Assembly: GCF_965284335.1 (NCBI RefSeq)
Contig: NZ_OZ260076.1
Direction: 5' to 3' (one strand)
Length of the DNA stretch: 64,000 bases
From: Tabrizicola_A sp965284335
GTDB lineage: Bacteria > Pseudomonadota > Alphaproteobacteria > Rhodobacterales > Rhodobacteraceae
The notes under the pieces were generated by a model. It saw only the letters and a list, made by a program, of their open reading frames with translations. It searched no databases and had not been told where the DNA came from. Position numbers and translations under genes: made by a program. Of the stretch, positions 15,035-24,070 are shown piece by piece (the stretch's first letter is position 1; each line of letters opens with the position of its first letter).

Positions 15035-16678
15035 TCACACCAACCGCTCCGCCTCCTTCGCCGCCCGCACGAAATCGGCAAACAGCGGATGCGGCGCAAA
15101 CGGCTTTGACTTCAATTCCGGGTGGAATTGCACGCCGATGAACCACGGGTGGTCGGCCACTTCGACGATTTCGGGCAGGCGGCCGTCGGGGCTCATGCCG
15201 GAGAAGATCAGGCCGCATTTTTCAAGGCCTTCGATATATTTCGCGTCCACCTCATAGCGGTGGCGGTGGCGTTCTTCGATCACGGTAGAGCCGTAGATCT
15301 GCGCCACGCGTGAACCCGGTTTCAGGTTGGCGGTATAGGCGCCCAGACGCATGGTGCCGCCCTTGGCGTCATCGGCCTTGCGCCGCACGGTGTGGTTGCC
15401 CTGCACCCATTCTTTCAGGTGATAGACGACGGGGGTAAAGCGTTTGGCCTTCGCCTCATGGTCGAATTCTTCCGAGCCTGCATCGGCAATCCCGGCCAGA
15501 TTGCGGGCGGATTCGATGACGGCCATTTGCATGCCAAGGCAGATGCCGAGATAGGGGATCTTTTTCTCGCGGGCAAAGGTGGCGGCCTTGATCTTGCCTT
15601 CGGTGCCGCGTTCGCCAAAGCCGCCGGGGACCAAAATGGCGTGGAAGCCTTGCAGATAGGGGGCGGGGTCTTCGCGGTCGAAGATCTCGGCGTCGATCCA
15701 TTCGGCGCGCACCTTGGTGCGGTTGGCCATGCCGCCATGGGTCAGCGCCTCGGCGATGGATTTATAGGCGTCTTCGAGCTGGGTGTATTTGCCGACGATG
15801 GCCACGCGCACCTCGCCCTCGGGGTGGGTGATGCGGTCCATCACGTCTTCCCAGCGGGCAAGGTTCGGTTTTGGCGCAGGGGTGATGCCAAAGGCATCGA
15901 GCACCGCCTGATCAAGCCCGGCGCGGTGATAGGCCAAGGGGGCCTCGTAGATGGTTTTCAGGTCATAGGCCGGAACCACGGCCTCTTTGCGGACGTTGCA
16001 AAAGAGGGCGATCTTTTCGAGTTCCCGTTCCGGAATCGGGTGTTCGGAGCGGCAGACCAGCACATCGGGGGCAAGGCCGATGGATTGCAATTCCTTGACC
16101 GAGTGCTGGGTGGGTTTGGTTTTCAGTTCGCCCGAAGCGGCCAGATAGGGCAAGAGCGTCAGGTGCATCAGGATCGACTGGCCACGGGGCCGTTCGTGGA
16201 TGAACTGGCGGATGGATTCGAAGAAGGGCAACCCTTCGATATCGCCCACCGTGCCGCCGATTTCGCAGAGCATGAAATCCACCTCCTCATCGCCAATGCG
16301 CAGGAAGTCTTTGATTTCATTGGTGACGTGGGGGATGACCTGAATGGTCTTGCCCAGATAATCGCCGCGCCGTTCCTTTTCCAGAACGTTCGAATAGATG
16401 CGGCCCGAGGAGATGCTGTCAGTCATCCGGGCATGGACGCCCGTGAAGCGTTCGTAATGGCCAAGGTCAAGGTCGGTCTCGGCCCCGTCATCAGTGACGA
16501 AAACCTCGCCATGCTCAAAAGGCGACATGGTGCCGGGATCGACGTTGAGGTAGGGGTCAAGCTTGCGCAGCCGCACCGTATAGCCGCGGGCTTGCAAAAG
16601 CGCGCCGAGGGCGGCCGATGCCAGACCCTTGCCAAGCGAGGACACCACGCCGCCGGTGATGAAAATATAGCGTGCCAT
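15035..16678 (-). CDS. pyrG: CTP synthase
   Basis: Converts UTP to CTP with glutamine as nitrogen donor. The 547-aa protein is full length. The N-terminal synthetase domain shows FITGGVVSSLGKG (P-loop) and LDPYLNVDPGTMSPFEHGEVFV. The C-terminal class I amidotransferase domain has the nucleophile in GICLGMQ and the partner histidine in VQFHPE. The gene lies downstream of secG on the same strand, 149 bp apart, a common order in this group. Its 3' end borders the DUF5343-HEPN island and appears intact. Confidence 0.97.
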   Translation of the reverse strand: MARYIFITGGVVSSLGKGLASAALGALLQARGYTVRLRKLDPYLNVDPGTMSPFEHGEVFVTDDGAETDLDLGHYERFTGVHARMTDSISSGRIYSNVLEKERRGDYLGKTIQVIPHVTNEIKDFLRIGDEEVDFMLCEIGGTVGDIEGLPFFESIRQFIHERPRGQSILMHLTLLPYLAASGELKTKPTQHSVKELQSIGLAPDVLVCRSEHPIPERELEKIALFCNVRKEAVVPAYDLKTIYEAPLAYHRAGLDQAVLDAFGITPAPKPNLARWEDVMDRITHPEGEVRVAIVGKYTQLEDAYKSIAEALTHGGMANRTKVRAEWIDAEIFDREDPAPYLQGFHAILVPGGFGERGTEGKIKAATFAREKKIPYLGICLGMQMAVIESARNLAGIADAGSEEFDHEAKAKRFTPVVYHLKEWVQGNHTVRRKADDAKGGTMRLGAYTANLKPGSRVAQIYGSTVIEERHRHRYEVDAKYIEGLEKCGLIFSGMSPDGRLPEIVEVADHPWFIGVQFHPELKSKPFAPHPLFADFVRAAKEAERLV

Positions 16679-16827
16679 GTGGGGTCTCCCGTGTGGTTTG
16701 TTAGGTCGATTCGCGGTTTGAGAATCGCAGCATCACGGGAGTTGATCCTTAGCCAAGATAGGCCAATGGCGCAACTGCACCGCAAGATGCTGTTTGAAAA
16801 GCTGCCAAAACCGCAACAGGTTGGGGC

Positions 16828-17184
16828 TTAGTTTTCGGCTTTTTCGGGCGTGGCGGGCGCGTCTGCGGGCAGGGGCGGCAGAAGATCTGACGCGGCCGGC
16901 AGCGTGGGTTCGCTGGCTTTTGGCACTTCGATGCCGATCTGGTCGGCGATCGAGCTGGTTTGCGCGTCGCCTGCGGCAAGGATGGTGAGGGTCAGCGAGG
17001 TGACGATGAAGGCTGCCGCCAAGGCCCAAGTGACCTTGCCCAAGGCTGTTGCCGCGCCGCGGGCGGAAATCGCGCCGCCGCCGCCGCCCATGCCAAGGCC
17101 GCCGCCTTCGGAGCGCTGCAACAAGACAACGCCGATCAAAAGAAGCGCAAGGATGAGGTGGATGGTTAGAACGACGTTTTCCAT
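16828..17184 (-). CDS. secG: Preprotein translocase subunit SecG
   Basis: SecG assists SecYE in protein export. The 118-aa protein has two membrane spans (residues of about 4-22 and 50-72), joined by the glycine-rich cytosolic loop RSEGGGLGMGGGGG and the family stretch TALGKVTWALA. The C-terminal tail is longer and richer in Ala/Pro than in the E. coli protein, as usual for alphaproteobacteria. Confidence 0.93.
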   Translation of the reverse strand: MENVVLTIHLILALLLIGVVLLQRSEGGGLGMGGGGGAISARGAATALGKVTWALAAAFIVTSLTLTILAAGDAQTSSIADQIGIEVPKASEPTLPAASDLLPPLPADAPATPEKAEN

Positions 17185-17386
17185 GGGACCTTCGCACAGC
17201 TGACGCGCCTATCTAGGCGCAAGGGGCGGGTGGCGCAAGGGGTTTGGCGGGCTGATTGATAGGTGCGGTCGGCTCATCGAGCCCGTGCCGGGCACTCTTC
17301 GCGGGGTGGGCGTTCTGCGGAGGGTTCGTCTTGCGTTTCGGGGTGGGTGGCCTTGGCCGGGGGGATTGGGGCCAAGGTGAAAGGGC

Positions 17387-17770
17387 TTAAGCGGGGCTGC
17401 GGCAGACGGCGGAGAGTTTGTTGCCGTCGGGGTCGCGCAGGTAGCAGGCGTAAAAGTCGGGCGCGTAGGGGCGCAGGCCCGGTGCGCCGTCGCAGCTGCC
17501 GCCTGCGGCAAGGCCCATGGCGTGGAAAGCATCCACCGCCGCGCGGCTTGGGGCGAGGAGGGCGGGCATCGAGCCATTGCCCACCGTGGCAGGCTTTTGG
17601 TTATAGGGTTGGGTGATCCACAGCCCAATGGGCTGCGGCGCGGGCGGCCCATAACCTGCCTCGCGCCCGTCCGAAAAGCGCCGCTCAAGCCCCAGCGTGG
17701 GCATGACGGCATCGTAAAAGCCGATGGCGCGGGCCAGATCATTGGTGCCCAGTGTGATGTAAAGCAGCAT
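17387..17770 (-). CDS. VOC family (glyoxalase/bleomycin resistance-like) protein
   Basis: A 127-aa single-domain VOC protein (YITLGTNDLARAIGFYDAV at the start, FYACYLRDPDGNKLSAVC at the end), with both beta-alpha-beta halves recognisable. Such proteins bind a metal and act on small molecules; the substrate cannot be inferred. The start at 17770 has a clear GGAAGGGA ribosome binding site; the frame is open further upstream into the purA leader but lacks family sequence there. It is divergent from purA, 90 bp apart. Confidence 0.8.
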   Translation of the reverse strand: MLLYITLGTNDLARAIGFYDAVMPTLGLERRFSDGREAGYGPPAPQPIGLWITQPYNQKPATVGNGSMPALLAPSRAAVDAFHAMGLAAGGSCDGAPGLRPYAPDFYACYLRDPDGNKLSAVCRSPA

Positions 17771-17860
17771 CTTGTCCCTTCCTGCGGCCATTTTGCTGTT
17801 TCGCTGGCCGCGCCTGAGGGCTATAGGAGCCACGGTTTTCCAAAAGCGCAAGGATATCCC

Positions 17861-19153
17861 ATGGCCAATGTTGTCGTTGTCGGAGCCCAGTGGGGCGACG
17901 AAGGAAAAGGCAAGATCGTGGATTGGCTGTCCGAGCGGGCCGATGTGATCGCGCGCTTTCAGGGGGGGCATAATGCCGGCCATACGCTGGTGATTGATGG
18001 CAAGGTCTATAAGCTAAGCCTTTTGCCCTCTGGCATCGTGCGTGGTGGCAAGCTGTCGGTCATTGGCAATGGCGTGGTGGTGGATCCCTGGCATCTGGTC
18101 ACCGAGATCGACAAGCTGCGCGCCCAAGGCGTGGATATCACCCCCGAGAACCTGATTCTGGCCGAGAATGCCAGTCTGATCCTGCCCATTCATGGCGAGT
18201 TGGATCGGGGCCGTGAGGCGCAGACGGGGGTGGCCAAGATTGGCACCACCGGGCGCGGGATTGGTCCGGCCTATGAGGATAAGGTGGGACGTCGCGCCAT
18301 TCGGGTGGCCGATATCTTTGACGAGGCGACGCTGGACACCCGCATCGGCCGCTTGCTGACCCATCACAACGCCTTGCGCGCGGGTCTGGGGTTGGAGCCG
18401 GTGGATCCCGTGGCGCTGAAGGCGCAGATTTTGGAGATCGCGCCGAAGATCAAGCCCTATGCAGGCCCGGTCTGGAAGGTGCTGACCGAGGCGCGGCGGG
18501 CGGGCAAGCGGATTTTGTTCGAAGGTGCGCAGGGGTCGTTGCTGGATATTGATTTCGGCACCTATCCCTATGTCACCTCGTCGAATGTGATTGCGGGGCA
18601 GGCGGCGACGGGCGTGGGCCTTGGGCCGACGGCGATTGATTTCGTGTTGGGGATTGTGAAGGCCTATACCACCCGCGTGGGTGAAGGGCCGTTCCCGGCG
18701 GAACTCTTTGACGCCGATGGCGAGCGTTTGGGCGAGCGGGGCCATGAGTTTGGCACCGTGACGGGCCGCAAGCGGCGCTGTGGCTGGTTTGATGCGGTGC
18801 TGGTGCGCCAGACCTGCGCGACCTCGGGCGTGTCGGGGATTGCGCTGACCAAGCTGGATGTCTTGGACGGGTTCAAGACGCTTAAGATCTGCGTGGGCTA
18901 TGAGCTGGACGGCAAGCGGATGGATTATCTGCCGACCGCTGCCGACCAACAGGCGCGCTGCACGCCGATTTATGAAGAAATGGAAGGCTGGTCGGAAACC
19001 ACGGCAGGTGCACGGTCTTGGGCCGAGTTGCCGGGGGCGGCGATCAAATATGTGCGGCGGATTGAAGAGTTGATCCAATGCCCGGTCGCGCTATTGTCTA
19101 CATCACCCGAACGGGATGACACCATTTTGGTGACAGATCCTTTCGCGGATTGA
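17861..19153 (+). CDS. purA: Adenylosuccinate synthetase
   Basis: Catalyses GTP-dependent conversion of IMP and aspartate to adenylosuccinate in AMP synthesis. The 430-aa protein is full length, with GAQWGDEGKGKIVD (catalytic Asp and GTP loop), QGGHNAGHT, GTTGRGIGPAYEDK and the C-terminal GTGRKRRCGWFD-like TVTGRKRRCGWFD. The ATG at 17861 follows AAGGATATCCC. In-frame sequence upstream is not part of the protein. Confidence 0.97.
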   Translation: MANVVVVGAQWGDEGKGKIVDWLSERADVIARFQGGHNAGHTLVIDGKVYKLSLLPSGIVRGGKLSVIGNGVVVDPWHLVTEIDKLRAQGVDITPENLILAENASLILPIHGELDRGREAQTGVAKIGTTGRGIGPAYEDKVGRRAIRVADIFDEATLDTRIGRLLTHHNALRAGLGLEPVDPVALKAQILEIAPKIKPYAGPVWKVLTEARRAGKRILFEGAQGSLLDIDFGTYPYVTSSNVIAGQAATGVGLGPTAIDFVLGIVKAYTTRVGEGPFPAELFDADGERLGERGHEFGTVTGRKRRCGWFDAVLVRQTCATSGVSGIALTKLDVLDGFKTLKICVGYELDGKRMDYLPTAADQQARCTPIYEEMEGWSETTAGARSWAELPGAAIKYVRRIEELIQCPVALLSTSPERDDTILVTDPFAD

Positions 19154-19232
19154 TCTTGCCGCCAACTCCTCGTCGTCTGCGACGCGCGTCGTTGTGACCG
19201 AGGAGAAGGCGAAGCCGCCCGACGAGGTTGAG

Positions 19233-19469
19233 ATGGCCCTGAGTTACAAAGCCCGCAAGCGGCTTTCGCTTTTGATCCTTTTGGTGGGGATGCCGGCCTA
19301 TGTGGTCTTGGCGGTGACCATCATGACGGCTTTGCCGCGTTTGCCGCTTTGGGCCGAAGTGCCGGTCTATATCCTTTTGGGCTTTGGCTGGATTGTGCCG
19401 TTCAAGGCGGTCTTTACCGGGATTGGCCAGCCTGACCCCGATGCGCCCGCGCCCCCCGCGCAAGACTGA
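19233..19469 (+). CDS. DUF2842 small membrane protein
   Basis: A 78-aa protein with two predicted membrane helices (about residues 13-33 and 41-59 from this start), matching the DUF2842 pattern (ALSYKARKRLSLLILL, then GFGWIVPFKAVFTGIGQPDP). An alternative GTG start at 19194 would add 13 charged residues. The ATG at 19233, with GAGG upstream, fits the family length better. The function is unknown. It lies 79 bp after purA and may be transcribed with it. Confidence 0.75.
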   Translation: MALSYKARKRLSLLILLVGMPAYVVLAVTIMTALPRLPLWAEVPVYILLGFGWIVPFKAVFTGIGQPDPDAPAPPAQD

Positions 19470-19488
19470 CCGCAGTTTCAAACGCAAA

Positions 19489-19522
19489 CAGGCGGATCAA
19501 GCCCTGTGGGGCGATCCGCCTG
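19489..19522. terminator. Convergent terminator hairpin
   Basis: The 10-bp perfect stem CAGGCGGATC / GATCCGCCTG has a 14-nt loop. It sits between convergent genes (DUF2842 and the 830-aa protein). U-tracts are poor, so termination is plausible but not certain. Confidence 0.55.
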
Positions 19523-19556
19523 CTGTAAGGACCGGGAGGCAGCCCGGCCTTGATTT

Positions 19557-22049
19557 TTAGCCCGCCAGCTTGCGCGCTTCGGCCAGATAGGGCGAGCGGT
19601 CGGTCAGGGCGAACATGCCGCGCTTGACCTTGGTGATGCGGCCCTGACGTAAAAGCGTGCCAAAACCGCGCAGGTAATCTTCGCGCGATGTCTCGGCCTG
19701 ACCGGGCAGGCTTGCGATCTGGCGCACCACAAGGGGGCGCGAAAATTCCGGCCGTTGCAGCACTTCGGCGCAATAGACTGCGGCGGCTTCGAGCAGATCG
19801 GGCAGGGCCTCGGCGCCCAGTTGATCGGCGAAATCCTGAAAGCTGGTGGCGTCGGAAAAGACATTCTCCGCCTCATCGGCGGTCAGGATATCGTCAAGAT
19901 CCGGGTTGATCGGATCGGCCGGATGGGCCGCGCGCGGGGCTGGCACGGGTGCTGCGGCGTTGAGCGCGGTGGGGGCTGTCCCAGAAGGACTGGGGCGGCG
20001 CGGGCGCACGGGCATCACCACCCGCGGGGTGGTGCCAGCGGGGTTCGGTTGCGGGCTGATCTGGTCGATGCGCTGGGCCGAGACCAAAACCAAGGGCGTT
20101 GGCCGCGGGGCTTCGGCGGTTTGGGTTGGGCGTGCGTTGCCGGGCTCGCTTTGCGGGCGGGGCGATGCGGCCTCGCTTTGCGGGCGGCGCGGGCGGACCA
20201 CGCGGTCAAGATCATCGCGATAGGGGTCGATGCGCTGGCCGCCGGCTGCGCCTTTGGCGGTGGTGACCGCACGGTCAGCTTCGGTTGCAGCGACCGCGGC
20301 CTTGAGATGCGCAATGGCCGATTGGCGGCGGCGGTTTTCCTCGCCGCCCATATGCGAGGCGGCCTCGGCCATCAGGCGGCTGACGGCGGCATCCTCGGCG
20401 GGCGGGGTCATTTGGCGCGGGGCGCTGGCGGCCTGAGGCGCGGCGGGCGCGGGGGTTGCGGGGGGTGCGGCGGGCTCTGCCATCACCGCGCCGATTTCGG
20501 CCTCGAGGGCTGCGAGTTCGGCCTGCAATGCCGCCTCGGCCTCGTCTGAAAGGGCGGTGCCCTGAGCGGGGCCTTCAGCGAGGTTCTGTGCGGGCTCTTC
20601 AGCCCCGATTTGCGGCTCTTGCGCTTCGGCTGCCGGGGTTTGGGCGGCAAGGCCGGTGGTGTCGGCCCGACGGATGCGAATCACACGGGCGCGGGCGCGC
20701 GGGGCAGCGTCTGAGGTCGGGCGCGCGGCGGTGTCTTCTGCGGCCGCGGGGGATGCTTCGGCCACAGGCTCGGTGGGCAGGTCCTGATCATCCGCTTTGG
20801 CCGCGATGTCCGCCATATTGTCCAAAGCTTGCGCATCTTGAGCGACGGTTTTGGTCGCCTCCGGCGCAAGAGCCGGGCTGTCCGGGTTCAGGCTTTCGAG
20901 GCTCAGGCTTTCAAGAGTAAGGGCCTCGAGTGTCAGCTCGTCGTCCTGATCCTCTGCGGTGTCCTCAAAATCTGCTTCCAGATCGGAAGATTCGATCACG
21001 GCGGCAGGCGCGGCGGCAGGCCCGGCGTGGTCGATCTGATCGGCCTGATCGATCAAGAGGCTTTCGACGGTCAAAACCTCTTCGGTCGCCGCCTGCGCCA
21101 AACTGGCGCTGTCCTCTGCGGTGATAACCTGATCGGTCTGAGTTTGCGTCGAGATCAGGCGCGACAAAAGCGCGTCATCGTCGAAGTCATCCGAGTTCAC
21201 GGCATCCGAGGGCTGATCGGCGGCACCCAGATCGTCGGGCTTGGGCGTTTCGGCCTCGTCGCTCAGCGTATCGGACAGGCTGGCCAGCAAGGCGTCATCT
21301 GCCGCGAGGCCATCAGATTGATCGGTCAGCGCGATCAGTGTGTTGTCTGGCTGCGGTGCAATCTGGGGCGCAAATTCGGCAGAAAGATCGGCGGCACCCT
21401 CGGCCTCGGGGGCGAAATCATCAAGGTTGAGATCGGTGTGCTCTGTCGTCGCGCCCAAGGTGGCGGCGGCGGCAAAGCTGGGCATTTCGGCGATTAGGGC
21501 CTCAGGTTCGGCGTGCTGATCTTCGATATAGCTGTCGGCAGCGATGGCCCCAAGGGTCGCAATCTTGGCCGTTGTCGAGGCTGGCACCTCGGTTTGGGCA
21601 TGGCGGGCGCGGATGCGTTGCAGGCGGGCGGCCACAGATTCGGGGCTGACCTCGGGGCCGACCTCCGTGTTGGGGGCCGGGCGGTTGGCGGGCGGGGCCG
21701 GCTCCTCTGCGGGCGCCAAGGCGGCCTCTAGCAAGGGGGCATCCAGCAAGCCGGGCCGCGCCGGTTCTGTCGCGGTGATGGGGGTCTCGGCCGCCTCACC
21801 TGCGCGCAAGATCACGCCATTGTCTTGAATCTTTGCCTCGACCCGGCGCTGAATTTCGCGCTCGGCAATGCGGTGCAGCATGGCGGCATCAGGCGTGGGC
21901 GGTTCGGCCCCGAAATAGCGATCCCCTGCGGCCAGATCGCGGAAATATTCTGCAATCGCCTTCATCGTGTTGAAAGGATCGTCAAACCCCTCCAATGTGC
22001 AGGAGAAGGTACCATAGGAAACGGTTAGAATTTTACTCGCACCGGTCAT
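19557..22049 (-). CDS. Large Ala/Glu-rich, mostly disordered protein with conserved ends
   Basis: An 830-aa protein. The N-terminal ~75 residues (ILTVSYGTFSCTLEGFDDPF through an RIAEREIQRRVEAKIQ helix) and the C-terminal ~110 residues (a helical ENVFSDATSFQDFADQLGAE region ending with RITKVKRGMFALTDRSPY) look folded and conserved. About 600 residues between them are Ala/Glu/Asp/Pro-rich and low complexity, including repeats such as LTLEALTLESLSLESL. Related proteins in the Rhodobacteraceae are sometimes labelled chemotaxis CheA, but I see no histidine kinase domain. The start at 22049 is preferred over a TTG at 22070. The function is unknown. Confidence 0.7.
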   Translation of the reverse strand: MTGASKILTVSYGTFSCTLEGFDDPFNTMKAIAEYFRDLAAGDRYFGAEPPTPDAAMLHRIAEREIQRRVEAKIQDNGVILRAGEAAETPITATEPARPGLLDAPLLEAALAPAEEPAPPANRPAPNTEVGPEVSPESVAARLQRIRARHAQTEVPASTTAKIATLGAIAADSYIEDQHAEPEALIAEMPSFAAAATLGATTEHTDLNLDDFAPEAEGAADLSAEFAPQIAPQPDNTLIALTDQSDGLAADDALLASLSDTLSDEAETPKPDDLGAADQPSDAVNSDDFDDDALLSRLISTQTQTDQVITAEDSASLAQAATEEVLTVESLLIDQADQIDHAGPAAAPAAVIESSDLEADFEDTAEDQDDELTLEALTLESLSLESLNPDSPALAPEATKTVAQDAQALDNMADIAAKADDQDLPTEPVAEASPAAAEDTAARPTSDAAPRARARVIRIRRADTTGLAAQTPAAEAQEPQIGAEEPAQNLAEGPAQGTALSDEAEAALQAELAALEAEIGAVMAEPAAPPATPAPAAPQAASAPRQMTPPAEDAAVSRLMAEAASHMGGEENRRRQSAIAHLKAAVAATEADRAVTTAKGAAGGQRIDPYRDDLDRVVRPRRPQSEAASPRPQSEPGNARPTQTAEAPRPTPLVLVSAQRIDQISPQPNPAGTTPRVVMPVRPRRPSPSGTAPTALNAAAPVPAPRAAHPADPINPDLDDILTADEAENVFSDATSFQDFADQLGAEALPDLLEAAAVYCAEVLQRPEFSRPLVVRQIASLPGQAETSREDYLRGFGTLLRQGRITKVKRGMFALTDRSPYLAEARKLAG

Positions 22050-22065
22050 CGGATGCTCGCCCTTA

Positions 22066-22134
22066 TTCAAATTCGATCTGTCTTAATTGCCCGTGATAGT
22101 GATCTATTCCGTGGACAGATCAGGGTTATTTGAA
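22066..22134. promoter_or_regulatory. Imperfect dyad in the divergent 830-aa protein / thiamine pyrophosphokinase promoter region
   Basis: GATCTGTC (22075-22082) and its reverse complement GACAGATC (22114-22121) lie inside outer arms TTCAA (22066-22070) and TTGAA (22130-22134). The dyad lies between two divergent starts, so it may be a shared operator or a leader structure. It does not match a TPP riboswitch. Confidence 0.35.
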
Positions 22135-22190
22135 GGATTGATTGTGTCCAAGGAACAGGCATTTGCCGCAATTGAAAGAACAGTATCGGC

Positions 22191-22868
22191 ATGAATCAGC
22201 CAATTGTCGACTCTTTGCAGGGGGTCACGCTGGTGGGCGGGGGGCCGGTGACGGCGGCGGCGCTGGCGCGCGCGCGGGTCTTTGCGCCAAGGATCGTTGC
22301 GGCTGACAGCGGGGCAGATCGGCTTTTGGCGCGCGGGGTGATGCCCGAGGCGGTGGTTGGCGATATGGATTCGCTGAGTGCGGCGGCCAAGGCGCGGCTG
22401 GCGGGGCGGTTGTTTCGGATTGCGGAACAAGAGACGACAGATTTTGACAAGGCGCTGCGGGCGATTGCGGCGCCTTTCGTGCTGGGATTGGGATTCGCGG
22501 GCGCAAGGGCTGATCATGGTTTGGCGGTGCTGAACACGCTGGTGCGCCACCCCGCGCGGCGCTGCTTTATCCTTGGGCCGCGCGATGTGACCTTTCTGTG
22601 CCCGCCGGAATTGCGGCTGGAGCTGCCGCGCGGCACAAGGCTGTCGCTTTTTCCGATGGCACCGATGCGGGCGCACAGCACGGGCCTGCGCTGGCCCTTG
22701 GAGGGGTTGGATTTTGCCCCCGACGGGATGATCGGCACCTCAAACGAAGTGTCAGGCCCGGTGCATCTGGTGATGCCTGCGCCCAAGATGCTGGTGATGC
22801 TGCCGCTTAGACATCTGGCGGCAGCGTTGCGCGGATGCGGGCTGCAACCTGCTGCTCACGGCGGATGA
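22191..22868 (+). CDS. Thiamine pyrophosphokinase
   Basis: Transfers pyrophosphate from ATP to thiamine, giving the active cofactor. The 225-aa protein shows the family blocks: ADSGADRLL, the metal site VGDMDSL, the TTDFDKAL nucleotide block and a C-terminal EVSGPVHL segment. The 3' end overlaps the convergent DMT gene by 62 bp, so the last ~20 residues are encoded opposite the exporter's C-terminus. The ATG at 22191 has no clear ribosome binding site. Confidence 0.88.
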   Translation: MNQPIVDSLQGVTLVGGGPVTAAALARARVFAPRIVAADSGADRLLARGVMPEAVVGDMDSLSAAAKARLAGRLFRIAEQETTDFDKALRAIAAPFVLGLGFAGARADHGLAVLNTLVRHPARRCFILGPRDVTFLCPPELRLELPRGTRLSLFPMAPMRAHSTGLRWPLEGLDFAPDGMIGTSNEVSGPVHLVMPAPKMLVMLPLRHLAAALRGCGLQPAAHGG

Positions 22869-23727
22869 TATAAAGCCCCGAGCCGACGATGATCGAAATG
22901 CCGATCCAGGTCAGCATGTTGGGAAAATCGCCAAAGACCAGATAGCCAAGGCCAATGGCGGGCAGGATTTCCAGATAATGGATCGGGGCGAGCGTGGAGG
23001 CGGGGGCGAATTTCAGCGCGATGGTCATGCACATATGGCTGACCGCCGCCCAAAAGCCCACGCCAAAGAGCCAGAGCCAAGCCAAGCCCTCGGGCATCAC
23101 CGGATCAAGTGTTGGCCACTGGGTGACATTGCCCAGCGCAATGATCGGCAGGCAGATCAGGCTGCCCAAGAGGGAGGTGTGCAGCTGTTGCATCACCGGC
23201 GGCACCGAGGAGGCCATGGCGCGGGTGACCAGCATATAGGCGGCAAAGGAAAAGGCCGACAAAAGCGGGAACAAGGCGACAAGACCAAAGGCGGTCAGCG
23301 AGGGCTGGATGACAAAGAGCGCGCCGACAAAGCCGATGATCGAGGCGATGATCCGGCGCGGCCCGATATGGTCGCCAAAGATCAGATGACCAAGGATCAA
23401 CAGGATGAAGGGCTCGACAAAGACAATCGCCAGCGCATCGGCGATGGGCATCACCTGCACGCCGGCGACAAAGCCATAGGTCGAGGTGATGAGAAACACC
23501 GCCCGGGCCAGCAAAAGCCCCGCGTCACGCCGCCGAAGGTGCCAAGAATACCGCATCACCAGCGCCACCGGCACCATCAGCGCCCCTTGCACCAAAAACC
23601 GCGCGGCGGTGATCTGGCCGACGGGAATGGTTTCGGTGGCCAGTTTCGAGGCGGTGTCGAGAAGCGGCGCCAGCACGCAAAAGGCGAGCATGAGGGCGAT
23701 GCCAAAAAGGGTGCGGTCTTGGGTCAT
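22807..23727 (-). CDS. DMT-superfamily (EamA) transporter
   Basis: An inner-membrane transporter, 306 aa, with about ten predicted membrane helices in two EamA repeats (first repeat from LFGIALMLAFCVLAPLLDT; second repeat around GLAWLWLFGVGFWAAVSHMC). Members export metabolites or amino acids; the substrate is not predictable. The gene is convergent with the thiamine pyrophosphokinase gene and overlaps it by 62 bp. Confidence 0.87.
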   Translation of the reverse strand: MTQDRTLFGIALMLAFCVLAPLLDTASKLATETIPVGQITAARFLVQGALMVPVALVMRYSWHLRRRDAGLLLARAVFLITSTYGFVAGVQVMPIADALAIVFVEPFILLILGHLIFGDHIGPRRIIASIIGFVGALFVIQPSLTAFGLVALFPLLSAFSFAAYMLVTRAMASSVPPVMQQLHTSLLGSLICLPIIALGNVTQWPTLDPVMPEGLAWLWLFGVGFWAAVSHMCMTIALKFAPASTLAPIHYLEILPAIGLGYLVFGDFPNMLTWIGISIIVGSGLYIIRREQQVAARIRATLPPDV

Positions 23728-23868
23728 GGCTTTTGGCTACCGGGTTCGAGCGGGGCGAAACCGTCTGAATGCGACCTTGAACGGGGGGGCGTGTGCGCGG
23801 GGCATCGAACCCCGCGCCCCCGCGCTGCCGCAGCCCGGTTTTTTGAGGATGGCGGCCTTCGGGGGGCA

Positions 23869-23904
23869 GGGGAGCCTCCGGCGGGAGTATTTCAAGAAGG
23901 GCAA
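23869..23904 (-). repeat. GAGTATTTC repeat, left member of an inverted pair
   Basis: GCCTCCGGCGGGAGTATTTC plus AAGAAGGGCAA. Its 21-bp inner part (23884-23904) is the reverse complement of 24059-24079, with one mismatch. Confidence 0.75.
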
Positions 23905-23965
23905 TCGAAAGGGATCGTTAACTTTTCTGTGCGATTCTGCCCGAGCGGTACAGGGGGGAGCCCCG

Positions 23966-24070
23966 ATGACCGCGAAGGGCAAGTCGTCCCGGCGGCGGGG
24001 AAAGCGCTTTCTGAGCCTCTTGAGTGAGGTCGTCCGCCGGGGCGCACCGCCTTGGCATTTGCCCTTCTAG
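23966..24070 (+). CDS. Possible 34-aa basic protein between inverted repeats
   Basis: The ATG at 23966 is preceded by a strong ribosome binding site (GGGGGGAG, 6-7 nt upstream). It opens a 34-codon frame that starts MTAKGKSSRRRGKRFLSLLS, highly basic at the N-terminus, and ends with TAG inside the right-hand repeat. No family is recognised. The frame sits wholly between two near-identical inverted repeats, so it could be cargo of a small mobile element or chance. I cannot decide from the sequence alone. Confidence 0.35.
   Translation: MTAKGKSSRRRGKRFLSLLSEVVRRGAPPWHLPF

Noticed and set aside
15392..16831. Long open frame antisense to pyrG
   Set aside because: Shadow of CTP synthase codons, no motif.
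22071..22190. TPP riboswitch upstream of thiamine pyrophosphokinase
   Set aside because: The conserved CUGAGA and ACCUGAU elements are not visible.
23795..23844. tRNA-like hairpin plus T-tract (GGGGCATCGAACCCC)
   Set aside because: Only one arm resembles a T-arm; no acceptor, D or anticodon stems can be drawn. Treated as part of the intergenic repeat region.
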